Below, piece by piece: positions 5,483-5,861 of a stretch of DNA of 5,861 bases (position 1 is the first letter of the stretch; every line of letters begins with the position of its first letter). The stretch is from positions 1-5,861 of the forward strand of contig JAFUNW010000065.1 of assembly GCA_017472905.1 (NCBI GenBank), in the 5' to 3' direction. Position numbers and translations under genes: made by a program. This DNA is from Bacteroidaceae bacterium. GTDB lineage: Bacteria; Bacteroidota; Bacteroidia; Bacteroidales; Bacteroidaceae. The notes beneath the pieces were generated by a model. The model was not told where the DNA came from. It saw only the letters and a program-made list of their open reading frames with translations, and did not search any database.

Positions 5483-5861
5483 ATGGGCAAATTAGCACTC
5501 TTCAAGTTCGCATATTTCGTGTCGGTAGTTTTGACTTTCGCCTTGATGATTGTCTCCATCCTCGGAGGATGGGCCGGACACGTACACCCCAAACAAAATC
5601 TCTTTATCACCTACCTCGGACTGGCACTCCCCGTCTTGCTCATCCTCTGCGGAATAATGTTTCTCTACTGGCTATGCCGCAGAAAGTGGTGGACCTTGTT
5701 TCCGCTGCTGGCTCTGCTTTGCAACATTCCCTTCCTCTCATCCGTATTCCAAATATCCGGAGGAGAAACGGAACCGGCCGACCGGCCCTTGCGGGTAATG
5801 ACACTCAACGTACGCGGCTTCGTGGACGACAATCAAGACGACTCGGCGGACAACATTCATA
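5483..5861 (+). CDS. Membrane-anchored endonuclease/exonuclease/phosphatase-family protein, N-terminal part (runs off right edge)
   Basis: From ATG 5483 the frame stays open for 126 codons to the window end. Three hydrophobic segments come first, at about residues 8-28, 38-60 and 66-85. A polar linker follows, and then the segment LRVMTLNVRGF, with N109, around residues 103-113. This is the first strand of the endonuclease/exonuclease/phosphatase (EEP) fold, where the Asn is a conserved active-site residue. The arrangement of a small N-terminal membrane domain followed by an EEP domain is common in Bacteroidales, where such proteins are usually annotated only by family. The catalytic domain would lie on one side of the inner membrane; substrate (nucleic acid, phospholipid or sugar phosphate) is unknown. 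The remaining catalytic Glu, Asp and His motifs lie outside the window. The start is supported by the promoter 40 bp upstream and the immediate basic-hydrophobic N-terminus. Confidence 0.82.
   Translation, partial: MGKLALFKFAYFVSVVLTFALMIVSILGGWAGHVHPKQNLFITYLGLALPVLLILCGIMFLYWLCRRKWWTLFPLLALLCNIPFLSSVFQISGGETEPADRPLRVMTLNVRGFVDDNQDDSADNIH

Overview
The window reads as chromosomal DNA of a member of the order Bacteroidales (Bacteroides/Parabacteroides/Barnesiella-like; I do not assign a genus). The main evidence is four upstream regions carrying the Bacteroidota sigma-ABfr -7 element TAnnTTTG, three of them with a TTTG -33 element at 19-20 bp. Genes also lack clear Shine-Dalgarno sites and have A-rich leaders, and the protein families are typical of the group.

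Layout. Positions 1-999 (minus strand) hold the first 333 codons of a PiT-family inorganic phosphate transporter that runs off the left edge. Positions 1000-1334 are a divergent regulatory region. It holds the transporter's promoter, a striking array of 7-bp repeats at exact 11-bp spacing that looks like a Pho box, and a separate promoter for the genes to the right. Positions 1335-4552 are a tight plus-strand operon of three glycosyltransferases: GT4, a soluble-looking GT2, and a membrane GT2 of the cellulose-synthase-like type. The gaps between them are 2 and 12 bp. Positions 4553-4770 are a convergent intergenic region with one copy of a palindromic repeat and a probable terminator for the gene on the right. 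Positions 4771-5127 (minus strand) encode a stand-alone CheY-like receiver protein with its own promoter. Positions 5128-5482 are a second divergent region holding a second, better preserved copy of the palindromic repeat and another promoter. Positions 5483-5861 are the start of a membrane-anchored endonuclease/exonuclease/phosphatase-family protein that runs off the right edge.

How the parts work together. The three glycosyltransferases probably add successive sugars to one surface glycan or lipid-linked oligosaccharide; donor and acceptor cannot be read from sequence. The phosphate transporter is probably induced by phosphate limitation through PhoB. The receiver protein is probably phosphorylated by a histidine kinase encoded elsewhere. 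No mobile-element gene, CRISPR array, tRNA or rRNA was seen. The most notable non-coding signals are the four-unit phased repeat before the transporter and the pair of MITE/REP-like hairpin elements on either side of the receiver gene.
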